From Burkholderia pyrrocinia (GTDB lineage Bacteria > Pseudomonadota > Gammaproteobacteria > Burkholderiales > Burkholderiaceae), in assembly GCF_001028665.1 (NCBI RefSeq), contig NZ_CP011503.1, positions 2,418,001-2,482,000 of the forward strand: a stretch of 64,000 nucleotides of DNA. Direction: 5' to 3'. The notes below the pieces were generated by a model. It did no database searches, was not told the DNA's origin, and worked only from the letters and a program-made list of their open reading frames with translations. Below are positions 46,640 to 56,831 of this stretch, one piece after another (within the stretch, counting starts at the first letter, position 1; each line of letters starts with the position of its first letter). Position numbers and translations under genes: made by a program.

Positions 46640-47449
46640 TTGGCGAGAACGAAAACCACGCGCGCAGCGCCGGCCCCCGGCGCCGGTGTGATCTTCGCGT
46701 TGCGCGCGATCGGTCTCGTGCTGCTCGCGCGCTGGCTGTTCTCGATGTCCCAGATGGGCTATCGCGCGTCGCTGTCGGCGATGGTGTCGTCGCCGTGGGC
46801 GTTCATCTACCTCGTGCTGATCTTCCTGCTGCTCGCGCTGCCGGGCGCCGTCGCGCGCGCCGAGCGGCCGTTCCATCCGCTGCCGCAGTGGCTGCGCCAG
46901 GCGCTGCGCGTCTTTGCGCTGATCGGTTTCCTGTTTGCCGTGTGGTCGATCGGCGCGTTCGCATGGGCGGCCGGCTGGCGCCCCGCGCTGCATGCGGTGA
47001 CGGCGACCAACGGCTGGCTCGTCGCCGCACCGGCGCTCTATGCGGCGATCGTCTGGATCTGCCGGCCGCGGCCGCTGTGGCGGACCAACGTGGCGGCGCG
47101 CCGCTTCGCGGTCGGCCGTTATGCGATTTCGCTCGACGTGCTGACGCGCACCGCGATCGTCTGGATGGAAAGCCGCAAGGTCGGCCAGTACGACGCGCGC
47201 GAGCTGTCGGTGCGCTGGCCCGGTCGGGCGGCGCCCGCCGCGGGCGGGCAGGGCGCGCCGGACGTGCAGCCTGCTGTCGTGCCGCCGCGCAGCGGCAGCC
47301 TGTTCCGGCGGCCGAAGGCGGAACTGCTGTGGGATTCGCCGGCGGCCGTCGGCCATAACCGGCAGATCGTGATGCGCGCGCCGCTCGCGACCGAGGGCGA
47401 CCGCGTCGCGGTGCTCGCGCTCGACGCGGCGCTCAAGCAGATCGTCTGA
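46640..47449 (+). CDS. Uncharacterised membrane protein
   Basis: 269 residues from a TTG start at 46640, supported by GAGGAGAG 5-12 nt upstream; no ATG start fits. About four hydrophobic segments (about 14-33, 48-72, 90-115, 122-140) are followed by a soluble C-terminal part with an Ala/Gly/Pro linker (about 195-220) and LLWDSPAAVGHNRQIVM. I do not recognise the family. It is followed after 39 nt by a DUF2214-like gene, so the two may form an operon. Expression may be controlled by the upstream palindrome. Confidence 0.7.
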   Translation: MARTKTTRAAPAPGAGVIFALRAIGLVLLARWLFSMSQMGYRASLSAMVSSPWAFIYLVLIFLLLALPGAVARAERPFHPLPQWLRQALRVFALIGFLFAVWSIGAFAWAAGWRPALHAVTATNGWLVAAPALYAAIVWICRPRPLWRTNVAARRFAVGRYAISLDVLTRTAIVWMESRKVGQYDARELSVRWPGRAAPAAGGQGAPDVQPAVVPPRSGSLFRRPKAELLWDSPAAVGHNRQIVMRAPLATEGDRVAVLALDAALKQIV

Positions 47450-47488
47450 CAGGGCTCGCGCACCGGGCGCGGGTGACAAGGAGGCGCG

Positions 47489-47953
47489 ATGATCGTCCGT
47501 TGGTTGCTGGCTGCCATTCACCTGAGCGCGTTCGCCGTTGCGTTCGCCGCGATCGCGGGACGCAACCGCGCGTTGCGCCGGCTCATCGCGTCGGCGCAGG
47601 CGGCCGACCTGCCCGGCGTATTCAAGGCTGATGCTGCGTGGGGGCTGTCGGCGCTCGTGCTGATCGTAACGGGGCTGATGCGCGCGTTCGGCGGGTTCGA
47701 GAAAGGCACCGCGTACTACCTGCACGAACCGCTCTTTCATCTGAAGATGACCGCGCTCGTGCTGATCCTGCTGCTCGAGGTCGTGCCGATGCTCGGGCTG
47801 ATCCGCTGGCGTGTCGCCGCGCGGCAGCAGCAGATGCCCGATATCGGCCGGGCGCGCACCTATGTGCGGATCGGCCATTGGCAGGCCGCGCTGCTGGTCG
47901 TCATCGTGTTCGCCGCATCTGGGATGGCGCGGGGGATTGGGGCGGCCGGCTAG
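47489..47953 (+). CDS. DUF2214-type integral membrane protein
   Basis: 154 residues, nearly all hydrophobic. Four membrane segments (about 5-24, 47-66, 84-105, 130-150) with short charged loops (GRNRALRRL, FHLKMT). This pattern and MIVRWLLAAIHLSAFAV match the DUF2214 family. Function unknown. GGAGG lies 7 nt before the ATG. The stop codon lies inside the first unit of a short tandem repeat. Confidence 0.8.
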   Translation: MIVRWLLAAIHLSAFAVAFAAIAGRNRALRRLIASAQAADLPGVFKADAAWGLSALVLIVTGLMRAFGGFEKGTAYYLHEPLFHLKMTALVLILLLEVVPMLGLIRWRVAARQQQMPDIGRARTYVRIGHWQAALLVVIVFAASGMARGIGAAG

Positions 47954-48013
47954 GTCTGGCCGGGTAGGTGTGGCCAGACTAGGTCTGGCCGCTAGATTTG
48001 GCCGACTAGGTCC
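47950..48013. repeat. Degenerate tandem repeat, about 14-bp period
   Basis: Five imperfect copies of ctaggtctggccg, starting near 47950, 47964, 47979, 47992 and 48006, directly at and after the DUF2214 stop codon. It is the only short tandem repeat noticed in a noncoding part of the window. Confidence 0.75.
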
Positions 48014-48151
48014 CGCATAGCCACAACCATCCGGATCTCGTTCTGCCTGCACGGCATCCCCAGCCCGACATCAGCCGGGCCAGTCACGAACTGCGCCATT
48101 CCTCCCGATTTCGTCCCGACCGGGTGAGCCCGCCGCCCGGTCCGTCCGTGC

Positions 48152-49504
48152 TCAGCGCACCAGGCAGGGGCGCTTGTTGTTGAACGTCCACCCCGGAATC
48201 AGGTACTGCATGGCCGCCGCGTCGTCGCGGGCGCCGAGTCCGTGCTGCTTGTACAACTCGTGCGCGACCGCGACCGCATCCATGTCGATGTCGATGCCGA
48301 GCCCCGGCCGCTTCGGCACTTCCACCAGCCCGTTCTCGATCTTCAGCGGCTCGCGCGTCAGTCGTTCGCCGTCCTGCCAGATCCAGTGCGTGTCGATCGC
48401 GGTGACCTGGCCCGGCGCGGCGGCCGCGACATGCGTGAACATCGCGAGCGACACGTCGAAGTGGTTGTTCGAATGCGAACCCCACGTGAGGCCCCAGTCG
48501 CGGCACATCTGCGCGACGCGCACCGAACCCTGCATCGTCCAGAAGTGCGGATCGGCGAGCGGGATGTCGACGGCCTGAAGCTGCACCGCGTGGCCCATCT
48601 GCCGCCAGTCGGTCGCAATCATGTTGGTCGCCGTCGGCAGCCCCGTCGCGCGACGGAATTCGGTCATCACCTCGCGGCCCGAGTAACCGTTCTCCGCGCC
48701 GCACGGATCTTCCGCATACGCGAGCACGTGATGCTGGTCGCGGCACAGCCGCACGGCCTCGTCGAGCGACCACGCGCCGTTCGGGTCGAGCGTCACGCGC
48801 GCGTCGGGGAAGCGCTCGGCGAGCGCCGTCACGGCCTCGATCTCGCTGGCGCCTTCGAACACGCCGCCTTTCAGCTTGAAGTCGTTGAAGCCGTAGCGCG
48901 CATGCGCGGCCTCGGCGAGCCGCACGACCGCGTCGGGCGTCAGCGCCGGCTCGTCGCGCACGCGGGTCCAGTCGTCGGTCGCGCCGCTGCCGTCGCGATA
49001 GGCCAGCGCGGTCTTCGTGCGGTCGCCGACGTAGAACAGGTAGCCGAGCATTTCGACGCGCTCGCGCTGCTGGCCCTCGCCGAGCAGTGCGGCGACCGGC
49101 ACGCCGAGATGCTGGCCAAGCAGGTCGAGCAGCGCGGCTTCGAGCGCGGTGACCGCGTGGATCGTCGTGCGCAGGTCGAAGGTCTGCAGCCCGCGGCCGC
49201 TCGCGTCGCGGTCGGCGAAGGTGCGCCGCACGTCATTGAGCACCGCGTGGTAGTTGCCGACCGGCTGGCCGACGACGAGCGCGCGCGCATCGTCGAGCGT
49301 GCGGCGGATGCTTTCGCCGCCCGGCACCTCGCCGACGCCGGTCCGGCCCGCGCTGTCCGTCAGGATCACGAGGTTGCGGGTGAAGAACGGACCGTGCGCG
49401 CCGCTCAGGTTGAGCAGCATGCTGTCGTGGCCGGCGACCGGAATCGCTTGCAGGTCGACGATGCGCGGCGTGTCGTGGGAAGGCGAGGCTGTGACGGCGT
49501 TCAT
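48152..49504 (-). CDS. gudD: D-glucarate dehydratase
   Basis: 450 residues. An enolase-superfamily enzyme that dehydrates D-glucarate to 5-keto-4-deoxyglucarate. The Lys of [10 protein letters not shown], the metal ligands in TLDPNGAW and AEDPCG, and the catalytic His in GSHSNNHFD match GudD. The ATG read from 49504 gives the family length (446 in E. coli). It is divergent from a FadR-type regulator with a shared 360-bp control region. A glucarate transporter was not seen beside it. Confidence 0.94.
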   Translation of the reverse strand: MNAVTASPSHDTPRIVDLQAIPVAGHDSMLLNLSGAHGPFFTRNLVILTDSAGRTGVGEVPGGESIRRTLDDARALVVGQPVGNYHAVLNDVRRTFADRDASGRGLQTFDLRTTIHAVTALEAALLDLLGQHLGVPVAALLGEGQQRERVEMLGYLFYVGDRTKTALAYRDGSGATDDWTRVRDEPALTPDAVVRLAEAAHARYGFNDFKLKGGVFEGASEIEAVTALAERFPDARVTLDPNGAWSLDEAVRLCRDQHHVLAYAEDPCGAENGYSGREVMTEFRRATGLPTATNMIATDWRQMGHAVQLQAVDIPLADPHFWTMQGSVRVAQMCRDWGLTWGSHSNNHFDVSLAMFTHVAAAAPGQVTAIDTHWIWQDGERLTREPLKIENGLVEVPKRPGLGIDIDMDAVAVAHELYKQHGLGARDDAAAMQYLIPGWTFNNKRPCLVR

Positions 49505-49753
49505 GGGCGGCGATGGCGAAAGGATGGGCAATGCCGTGCGGCAAAAGCTTTGCCGCGCGCGGCGGGAGGTGCGATCATTCGACAACCGACGTGCGCGGCG
49601 CGCAAGGCCTGCATGTCGACAGCAACCCGGAACGGGGTGGGAGCGACAACCGGACCAGCGGAGCGCAGAACGCGAACGCTGGCTGATCGTAACGCATGGG
49701 ACCAGGCAGGCGCCGGAACGCCGGCTTGAGTCGACAGGAGATCCATGTATCGA

Positions 49754-49771
49754 TCATCAGTCGTCGGATGA
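49754..49771. promoter_or_regulatory. Probable FadR-type operator in the gudD/regulator gap
   Basis: TCATC-N8-GATGA, an imperfect 18-bp palindrome (13 of 18 positions symmetric) overlapping the -35 position of TATAAT at 49784-49789. Its left part, CATCAGTCGTC followed by ATGA, recurs at 50679-50695 next to the binding-protein gene. Confidence 0.55.
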
Positions 49772-49864
49772 CTTGTGACGCAGTATAATGAATCATCGGC
49801 TTTCGCTCAAACCCCGCGTAAACCCTCGGCCCACATTACGATCATTCAAAAAGGAACCGGCCTC

Positions 49865-50626
49865 ATGTCCGTGCCTACGTTTCCCGCAGCGCCGCGCCGT
49901 CGCGCACGCAGCCTCGCACAAGATGTCGTCGACGCGCTGACCGCGCAGATCGAAAACGGCACGCTGCGTCCCGGCGACAAGCTGCCGACCGAAACCGAAG
50001 TCATGGCGGCGCAGGGCGTGAGCCGTACGGTCGTGCGCGAGGCGATCTCGCGGATGCAGGCGAGCGGCCTCGTCGAGACGCGCCACGGCATCGGCAGCTT
50101 CGTGCTGGAGCCGTCGCGCCGCCAGACGCTCGGCATCGATCCCGCCACGATCACGACGCTGCGCGACGTGCTCGCGGTGCTCGAACTGCGTATCAGCCTC
50201 GAGAGCGAGTGCGCGAGCCTCGCCGCGCAGCGCGCGAACGATACCGACCTCGCCGCGCTGCGGCGCGCGCTCGACGCGATCGCGACGGGGGCGGGCGGCG
50301 GCCGCGACACGGCGCAGCTCGACTACCAGTTCCACCTGCAGATCGCGCAGTCCACCGGCAACCGCTATTTCGTCGACATCATGACGCAGCTCGGCACGTC
50401 GATCATCCCGCGCACGCGCGTGAATTCGGCGCGCTTTGCCGGCGACGACCTCGAGCGTTATGTCGGCCGGCTGAACCACGAGCACGAGGATATCTACGAG
50501 GCGATCGCGCGCCACGACCCGGAGGCCGCCCGCGCCGCGATGCGCACGCACCTCACCAACAGCCGCGAGCGGCTGCGCCGTGCGCACGAGGCGGCCGAGG
50601 CCGAGCGCGACACGCAGGCCAGTTGA
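49865..50626 (+). CDS. GntR-family regulator, FadR subgroup
   Basis: 253 residues. An N-terminal winged helix (about 15-85, GDKLPTETEVMAAQGVSRTVVREAISRMQ) and an all-helical FCD ligand domain (about 105-235) with metal-ligand histidines. The ATG at 49865 has AAGGAA upstream; in-frame codons from 49775 lack support. It is divergent from gudD and its probable operators lie in both flanking intergenic gaps, so it likely represses glucarate use and perhaps the binding-protein gene. Confidence 0.9.
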   Translation: MSVPTFPAAPRRRARSLAQDVVDALTAQIENGTLRPGDKLPTETEVMAAQGVSRTVVREAISRMQASGLVETRHGIGSFVLEPSRRQTLGIDPATITTLRDVLAVLELRISLESECASLAAQRANDTDLAALRRALDAIATGAGGGRDTAQLDYQFHLQIAQSTGNRYFVDIMTQLGTSIIPRTRVNSARFAGDDLERYVGRLNHEHEDIYEAIARHDPEAARAAMRTHLTNSRERLRRAHEAAEAERDTQAS

Positions 50627-50678
50627 TGCGCCGGGCAGTGCGGCCCGCGTTGCCGCAGGCCCGATCGAATCGCATCAA

Positions 50679-50695
50679 CATCAGTCGTCATATGA
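50679..50695. promoter_or_regulatory. Second copy of the FadR-type motif, downstream of the regulator
   Basis: CATCAGTCGTCATATGA, matching 15 of 17 bases of the site at 49755-49771, with a perfect TCATATGA palindrome (50688-50695). It lies between the regulator stop and the end of the convergent binding-protein gene. Confidence 0.5.
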
Positions 50696-50763
50696 GATCG
50701 ATGTAACTTCACCGATCTCCGGGGCCCGGCGGCGTTTCCGCCGCCGGCCGCCGACACCGCCGA

Positions 50764-51912
50764 TCAGCCTCCCTTCGTCACGATCGTTTTCCACGTGCCG
50801 CTCTTCACCTGGTACAGCGTCGACATCCCGCTCTTCAGCGAGCCGTCGTTCGCGAACGAGATGCGGCCGGTGACCCCTTCGAAGTCGATCTTCTTGAGCG
50901 CCGGGCGATAGACCTTCGGGTCGGTCGAGCCGGCCGCCTGCATCGCCTTGATCGCGGCCCAGGCGGCGTCGTAGCCGAACTGCGCGTACGACAGTACTTC
51001 GACACCGAAGCGCTTCTTGAAGCGCTGTTCGAAATCCTTCCCTTGCGGCAGCTCGTCGAGCGGCCGGCCGTATTCCCACGCCATCGCGCCTTCAGCGGCC
51101 GGGCCCGCGATCTTGATGAACTCGTTGTCCTTCACGCCGCCGCCGCCGACGAACTGCGCGTTCAGCCCGAGCTGGCGCATCTGCTTGATGAAGTTCGCGG
51201 CGAGCGAATCGAGGCCGCCGAAGAAGATCAGGTCGGGGTTCTTGCCCTTCAGGCTCGTGATCTGCGCGCGGAAGTCGACCGCCTGGTTGTTGGTGAACTC
51301 GCGGCCGATGATCGTGCCGCCGGCAGCCTTCACGGCCTTCTCGAACTCGTCGGCCTCGCCCTGGCCGAACGCGGTGCGGTCGTCGATGATCGCGATACGC
51401 TTCGCCTTCGTCACGTCGACCGCGTACTTGCCCGCGTTGCCGGCGTTCTGGCCGTCGGTCGCGATCACCATGAACATGTTCGCGAGCCCGCGCGACGTGA
51501 GCGTCGGGTTGGTCGCGGCCGGATCGATCACAGGAATGCCCGACTTGTCGTAGACGACCGATGCCGGAATCGTCGTGCCCGAGTTGAAGTGGCCGACCAC
51601 GACCGACACGTTCTGGTCGACGAGCGCCTGCGCGGCCTGCACGCCGATGCGCGGGTCGGCCTGGTCGTCCTGCACGACGAGATCGAAGTGCGCGGGTTTG
51701 CCGGCGATCTGCACCTTCTGTGCGACGGCGTCGTCGAGCGCGAGCTGCACGCCGTTCTGCAGATCCTTGCCGTAGCCGGCGTTCACGCCCGTGAGCGGCG
51801 CGGCGAAGCCGACCTTCACGTCGGTTGCGTCGGCGGCCCGGGCGGCCTGTTGCGAGAGGAGGGCGAGCGCGGATGCAATCGACACCGACAGCAGGGAATG
51901 ACGGAATTTCAT
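50764..51912 (-). CDS. Periplasmic binding protein, branched-chain amino acid type (LivK-like)
   Basis: 382 residues. A signal peptide (about 1-27, MKFRHSLLSVSIASALALLS to ARAAD) precedes a type I periplasmic-binding fold: VKVGFAAPLTGVNAGYGKD, GHFNSGTTIPA, DPAATNPTLT and DRTAFGQGEADEF. This matches LivK/LivJ-type amino acid receptors. No permease or ATPase genes are adjacent, so the partner system is elsewhere. The start is the ATG read from 51912, 370 nt beyond the phospholipase stop. Confidence 0.92.
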   Translation of the reverse strand: MKFRHSLLSVSIASALALLSQQAARAADATDVKVGFAAPLTGVNAGYGKDLQNGVQLALDDAVAQKVQIAGKPAHFDLVVQDDQADPRIGVQAAQALVDQNVSVVVGHFNSGTTIPASVVYDKSGIPVIDPAATNPTLTSRGLANMFMVIATDGQNAGNAGKYAVDVTKAKRIAIIDDRTAFGQGEADEFEKAVKAAGGTIIGREFTNNQAVDFRAQITSLKGKNPDLIFFGGLDSLAANFIKQMRQLGLNAQFVGGGGVKDNEFIKIAGPAAEGAMAWEYGRPLDELPQGKDFEQRFKKRFGVEVLSYAQFGYDAAWAAIKAMQAAGSTDPKVYRPALKKIDFEGVTGRISFANDGSLKSGMSTLYQVKSGTWKTIVTKGG

Positions 51913-52282
51913 GTGGTTCCTCTTGTTCGATACCTGCGAGTGGGTACCGCACACGCTCGGACGGGCCGGGCGCGTGCGACGGGCGGGCGGTTCGACCGCT
52001 TCTCGGAATCGGGCGGGGAGGTCGGCATCGTGATCCTCGGAACACTCTCCCGTCAGGCTCCGCAAAGAGCCCCGATCGCCTCGATATATAGGTCGCCGAT
52101 ATGCACGGGTCTTGGCAATTTGCCGCGCATTCGGTGAGGATTTGCGCATAGCTTCCGCGCGTGCGGTGGCGGCCGGTATCGGGAGTTTCCCGTCGCGAGC
52201 GGAACGGGCGGGGAGGCGGGAGGGCGGTGCGGGGTGAAGCGGCGGCGCGGCCCGCCGGGGCCGCGCCGCGCGTGGGATGCCG
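51913..52282. other. Gap upstream of the binding-protein gene
   Basis: 370 bases without a supported gene. It must hold the promoter of the minus-strand binding-protein gene; an AT-rich stretch at 52083-52092 (GATATATAGG) is the likeliest place, but no full promoter was identified. The left end is GC-rich sequence after the phospholipase stop. Confidence 0.45.
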
Positions 52283-54427
52283 TCAGTCGGACAGCGCGTC
52301 CGATGCGGCTTCGACGTCGTCGTGCGACGCGGTCGTGCGGATCAGCGGATCGCTGGTGCTCGGGCGGCCCGTCTCGACGTGGCCCGCGAAGCGGCGCAGG
52401 AAGCCGAGCGGCTTGCCGTCGCTGACGGTCAGGTCGTACCAGCCGTGGCTGCCGCGCAGGTCCCAGTAGTCGTCGACGTGCGTACCCGGCTTGAGGTCGA
52501 ACTCGCGCGCATGGCCGTGGCCGTACGCGTTCGTCACCTTGAGCCGTACCGTCCGGTGGCCGCGGTTCATCAGGCGCAGCGTGATGTTGCCGTTCGCGAC
52601 GTCGTAGCCGTAGATCACCTCGGGGTTGACGCTCGCGGGGCCGACCGCCGACGCGGCGGGGCTGCGGAAGTGGCAGTAGAAGCCGTTCGGGCCGTACACG
52701 TCGAGGTCGTACAGGCCGAGCGACGGCGCAGGGCTCCACGTGTCGGAGAGCCGCTTGCCTGCGTCGACCGTGTAGGTCCACGGGCCGTCGACGCGGTTGC
52801 GCGCCTGGACCTGGAACGCCGCGCCCGCGGCGCCGGTGTTCGCGAAGGTCAGCCGGAACTGGCCGCTCGCGTTGTCGATCCGCCCGTGCACGAACAGTTC
52901 GTACGGCAGCGCGCGCGCCGGACGCAGGCCGTGCTCCTGCTTCGGCAGATGCTGGACGACCGGCGGCACCGGGATGTAGTCGGGGTGACGGTTGCGGTCG
53001 GGCGGCGCGTAGCCGCTCGTGTCCGGGAGCTGCGGCCAGCTTGCGTCGGGTGTCGAGAAGTCGAACGCGGACGTCAGGTTGCCGCACACCGTGCGGCGCC
53101 ACGGCGACACGTTCGCCGCCGTGACCGCATGCTGCGCACCGAACCGCGCCTCGATGAATTGCAGCAGCGACGTGTGATCGAAGGTCTGCGAGCAGACCCA
53201 GCCGCCCTTGGTCCACGGCGACACGACGAGCATCGGCACGCGCGGCCCGAGCCCGTAGGGGCCGGCCATGTGCGACGCGTCGCCGGCGAACGCCTCGTTG
53301 GTCGTCGCGACCGTCGACAGCCCGTTGTCGCGCGACTGCGGCGCGAACGGCGGCGGCACGTGGTCGAAGAAGCCGTCGTTTTCGTCGTACGTGATGAACA
53401 GTGCGGTCTTGCTCCACACGTCGGGGTTCGACACGAGCGCCTTCAGCACCTGCTCGATGTACCACGCGCCGTAGTTCGCGGGCCAGTTCGGGTGCTCGGA
53501 ATACGCTTCCGGCGCGCAGATCCACGACACCTGGGGCAGCGTGCCGTTCTTCACGTCCTGCTGCAGCACGTCGAACAGCGTGCCGCCCGCGCTGATGTTG
53601 GTGCCGGTGCGCGCCTTGTCGTACAGCGGCGTGCCGGGCAGCGCGGTGCGGTACTGGTTGAAGTAGAGCAGCGCGTTGTCGCCGTAGTTGCCGATGTACG
53701 GGTTTTGCGTCCAGCCCCACGAGCCGTTCGCGTCGAGCCCCGTGCCGACGTCCTGGTAGATCTTCCACGACACGCCGGCCTGTTCGAGCACTTCCGGATA
53801 GGTCGTCCAGCCGTAGCCCCTTTCCTCGTTGCCGAGCACCGGGCCGCCGCCCGTGCCGTCGTTGCCGACGTAGCCCGTCCACATGTAGTAGCGGTTCGGG
53901 TCGGTCGAGCTCGGGATCGCGCAGTGGTACGCATCGCAGATCGTGAACGCGTCGGCGAGCTGGTAGTGGAACGGGATGTCGTCGCGCTTCAGGTACGCCA
54001 TCGTCGTGGTGCCCTTGTTCGGCACCCACTGGTCGTAGCGGCCCTTGTTCCACGCGGCATGCATGTCCTGCCAGCCGTGCGGCAGGTCCTGCAGGAACTG
54101 CAGGCCGAGCTTGTCCGCGCCCGGGTGGAACGGCAGCAGTTCGGCCGGGCCGACCGGCTGGTGGAACACCGACTTGCCGTTCGCGAGACGCAGCGCGCGC
54201 GGGTCGCCGAAGCCGCGGACACCGCGCATCGTGCCGAAGTAATGGTCGAACGAGCGGTTCTCCTGCATCAGGATCACGATGTGTTCGATGTCGCGGATCG
54301 TGCCGGTGCGGCGGTTCGCGGGAATCGCAAGCGCATCGCGGATCACGGGCGGAAAGAGGTTCAGCGCGGCGGCGCCGGCAGTGCCGGCGGCGACGCGCAG
54401 GAAATCACGACGGTTCGATCGGGTCAT
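52283..54427 (-). CDS. Phospholipase C, phosphocholine-specific, Tat-exported
   Basis: 714 residues. Acid-phosphatase-superfamily phospholipase C, as PlcN/PlcH of Pseudomonas. A twin-arginine signal (NRRDFLRVAAG) marks export of the folded enzyme. The catalytic domain starts IEHIVILMQENRSFDHYFGT, with FDHTSLLQFIEARFG further on; two C-terminal DUF756 repeats (about 500-600 and 610-705) follow. It hydrolyses phosphatidylcholine or sphingomyelin head groups in the family. Haemolytic activity cannot be inferred. B. cepacia complex genomes carry several such genes. Confidence 0.93.
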   Translation of the reverse strand: MTRSNRRDFLRVAAGTAGAAALNLFPPVIRDALAIPANRRTGTIRDIEHIVILMQENRSFDHYFGTMRGVRGFGDPRALRLANGKSVFHQPVGPAELLPFHPGADKLGLQFLQDLPHGWQDMHAAWNKGRYDQWVPNKGTTTMAYLKRDDIPFHYQLADAFTICDAYHCAIPSSTDPNRYYMWTGYVGNDGTGGGPVLGNEERGYGWTTYPEVLEQAGVSWKIYQDVGTGLDANGSWGWTQNPYIGNYGDNALLYFNQYRTALPGTPLYDKARTGTNISAGGTLFDVLQQDVKNGTLPQVSWICAPEAYSEHPNWPANYGAWYIEQVLKALVSNPDVWSKTALFITYDENDGFFDHVPPPFAPQSRDNGLSTVATTNEAFAGDASHMAGPYGLGPRVPMLVVSPWTKGGWVCSQTFDHTSLLQFIEARFGAQHAVTAANVSPWRRTVCGNLTSAFDFSTPDASWPQLPDTSGYAPPDRNRHPDYIPVPPVVQHLPKQEHGLRPARALPYELFVHGRIDNASGQFRLTFANTGAAGAAFQVQARNRVDGPWTYTVDAGKRLSDTWSPAPSLGLYDLDVYGPNGFYCHFRSPAASAVGPASVNPEVIYGYDVANGNITLRLMNRGHRTVRLKVTNAYGHGHAREFDLKPGTHVDDYWDLRGSHGWYDLTVSDGKPLGFLRRFAGHVETGRPSTSDPLIRTTASHDDVEAASDALSD

Positions 54428-54700
54428 GGTCGTTATCGTGCGGTAAAGAGGGGAGCCGATTGGCAGGACCTACGGAAAAGGCGCGCCCGGGTCGCAGGAT
54501 GCGGCTGCGCCAGTTCGTGCCGCCGCGAGCATAGCGAGGAATCGGTGTCATTCATGTGAAGTCCGGAAACGTTTGCACGTGAATCGGACCGGCATCGGAA
54601 CGCGTATCGCCGGCGGTCATGGCGCAGCAGGGAAAGCAGGAAAGCAGGAAAGCAGGGCGGCGCGCATGGGCGCCGGTGAAGCGGGGGCGGTGCGGGCGCG

Positions 54701-55561
54701 TCAGGCGTCCGTCACCCACGCGCCGAACCATTCGCTCGGGCGTGCGATTTCGTCCTGCGCGGCGACGAGTTCGAGTTCGTAGCGGCGTGCGTCGTAGGTG
54801 GCCTTCACGACCGCGTGCACGGCCGCGAGCGTGTGCTCGAACGCGGCGCGCACGGAGTCGCCGCGCAGCCGGCGCGCGACGAAAACCGCGCTGGTCAGGT
54901 CGCCGACGCCGACCGGATGGCGCGGAAATGCGTACAGCGGGCGTTGGCCGATCCACGCTTCGGTTTCGGTGACCGCGAGCATGTTGAAGCGGTCGGCCGG
55001 GCTGTTGCGGTCGTGCAGGTGCTTGACGAGGATGATCTGCGGGCCGCGGCGGATCAGCGCGCGGCACGCGTCGACGGCTTCGGCGACGGTTTCGATGCGC
55101 CGCCCGACGAGCTTCTGCAGCTCGGTGTGGTTCGGCGACATGCCGTCCGCGAGCGCGGGCATCTCCTGGACCATGAATTCCTCGACGCCGGGCTCCGGCC
55201 GGATGCCGCCCGTCTGGCCCATCGCCGGATCGCAGAAGTACCACGCGTCCGGATTCATCGTTTTCACCGTGCGCACGATCTCGACTGCCGCACGCGCCTG
55301 CGGCGGCGAGCCGAGGAAGCCGGACAGCACGGCGTCGCAGCGCTTGAGCGCGCCGATCGCGGCGATCCCGTCGACGAGCTGCTCCATCTTCGCGGCATCG
55401 ATCGCGCTGCCGGCCCAGTGGCCGTACTGCATGTGATTCGACAACTGGACGGTATTGAGCGGCCAGACGTTGACGCCGAGGCGCTGCATCGGGAACACGG
55501 CCGCACTGTTGCCGGCATGGCCGTAGATGACGTGCGACTGAATGCTGAGGACGTTTTTCAT
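54701..55561 (-). CDS. pdxY: Pyridoxal kinase
   Basis: 286 residues, the E. coli PdxY length. A ribokinase-family enzyme that phosphorylates pyridoxal to PLP in the salvage pathway. Motifs are [19 protein letters not shown] at the N terminus, the CDPAMG region and the catalytic [10 protein letters not shown] with Asp. The start is the ATG read from 55561. It is divergent from the alpha/beta hydrolase gene. Confidence 0.95.
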   Translation of the reverse strand: MKNVLSIQSHVIYGHAGNSAAVFPMQRLGVNVWPLNTVQLSNHMQYGHWAGSAIDAAKMEQLVDGIAAIGALKRCDAVLSGFLGSPPQARAAVEIVRTVKTMNPDAWYFCDPAMGQTGGIRPEPGVEEFMVQEMPALADGMSPNHTELQKLVGRRIETVAEAVDACRALIRRGPQIILVKHLHDRNSPADRFNMLAVTETEAWIGQRPLYAFPRHPVGVGDLTSAVFVARRLRGDSVRAAFEHTLAAVHAVVKATYDARRYELELVAAQDEIARPSEWFGAWVTDA

Positions 55562-55733
55562 GGGAAGCGCCTGCACGCGTTTCAGGGTCACGTCACACGA
55601 TACCCGAGTTCGTCGCGCGCGCGGAAGTCGCGCGGCCCCGGAGTGTTGCGCGCCGTCGTCAGCCGACCGCGTAGAATCGCGGGGCGTGGCGCCGTTCGGC
55701 CAGCCGCGTGCGTTTCCAATCACCGTGACCGCC

Positions 55734-56795
55734 ATGCTTCCGATTTGCAAGATGTTGTCCGTCGCGCGCGCCGCCCTGTTCGGCGCGGGCGTTGCCTTCG
55801 CATGCGCGACCTCCGCCGCCGAAGCCGCCCCGGTGCCCGCCGGCAACGACGGGCCGGCGTACGGCCCGCGCCTGGAGGGCTTTCCCTACCCGGAGCCCGA
55901 GCACCGCTACGCGTTCGTGTCGCAGCGCGAAACCCTCGAGATGACGTACATGGACGTGCAGCCGGTGCACCCGAACGGTCGCACCGTCGTGCTCCTGCAC
56001 GGGAAGAACTTCTGTGCGGGGACCTGGGAAGACACGCTCGGCGTGCTGAGCCGCGCCGGCTATCGCGTGATCGCGCCGGACCAGATCGGCTTCTGCAAGT
56101 CGTCGAAACCCGACCGCTACCAGTACAGCTTCCAGCAGCTCGCGCGCAACACGCACGCGCTGCTGGAGTCGATCGGCGTGAAGTCGGCGACGATCGTCGG
56201 CCACTCGACGGGCGGGATGCTCGCGATCCGCTATGCGCTGATGTACCCGAAGGCGACCGACCAGCTCGTGCTCGTGAACCCGATCGGCCTCGAGGACTGG
56301 AAGGCGCTCGGCGTGCCGCCGCTGTCGGTCGACTACTGGTATGCGCGCGAGCAGAAGACGACGGCCGACGGCATCCGCCGCTACGAGCAGAGCACGTACT
56401 ACGCGGGCAAATGGTCGCCGTCGTACGAGCGCTGGGTGCAGATGCTCGCCGGGATGTACCGCGGCGCCGGTCGCGATGCGGTTGCATGGAACTCCGCGCT
56501 GATCTACGACATGATCCTCACGCAGCCGGTGGTCTACGAACTCGGCGCGATCCGCGTGCCGACGCTGCTCATGATCGGCGACAAGGACACGACCGCGATC
56601 GGCAAGGACGTGGCGCCGCCCGACGTGCACGCGAAGCTCGGCCGCTATCCGGAACTCGCGAAGCGCACGCAGGCGGCGATCCCCGGCGCGCAGCTCGTCG
56701 AATTCCCGGCGCTCGGGCACGCACCGCAGATCCAGGACCCGGACGCATTCCACAAGGCGCTGCTCGACGGGCTGGCGGCCGTACACCCGCAGTGA
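55734..56795 (+). CDS. Exported alpha/beta hydrolase
   Basis: 353 residues. A signal peptide (about 1-31, ending ATSAAEAAP) leads into an alpha/beta-hydrolase fold. The nucleophile Ser is in [10 protein letters not shown], the oxyanion region is [13 protein letters not shown] and the catalytic His is in LGHAPQIQ. Cys residues near the active site (NFCAGTW, IGFCKSS) are notable. The substrate is unknown. ATG at 55734 is used; a GTG at 55725 would add three residues. The cap domain spans about 195-275. Confidence 0.88.
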   Translation: MLPICKMLSVARAALFGAGVAFACATSAAEAAPVPAGNDGPAYGPRLEGFPYPEPEHRYAFVSQRETLEMTYMDVQPVHPNGRTVVLLHGKNFCAGTWEDTLGVLSRAGYRVIAPDQIGFCKSSKPDRYQYSFQQLARNTHALLESIGVKSATIVGHSTGGMLAIRYALMYPKATDQLVLVNPIGLEDWKALGVPPLSVDYWYAREQKTTADGIRRYEQSTYYAGKWSPSYERWVQMLAGMYRGAGRDAVAWNSALIYDMILTQPVVYELGAIRVPTLLMIGDKDTTAIGKDVAPPDVHAKLGRYPELAKRTQAAIPGAQLVEFPALGHAPQIQDPDAFHKALLDGLAAVHPQ

Positions 56796-56831
56796 TGCGG
56801 GGCCGGCCGCCGGCGGCGCATGCTCGCGCGG

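Noticed and set aside
52277..54559. A 760-codon plus-strand frame opposite the phospholipase gene
   Set aside because: It is the antisense shadow of a well-recognised gene; its product is Arg/Val-rich with no known domain.
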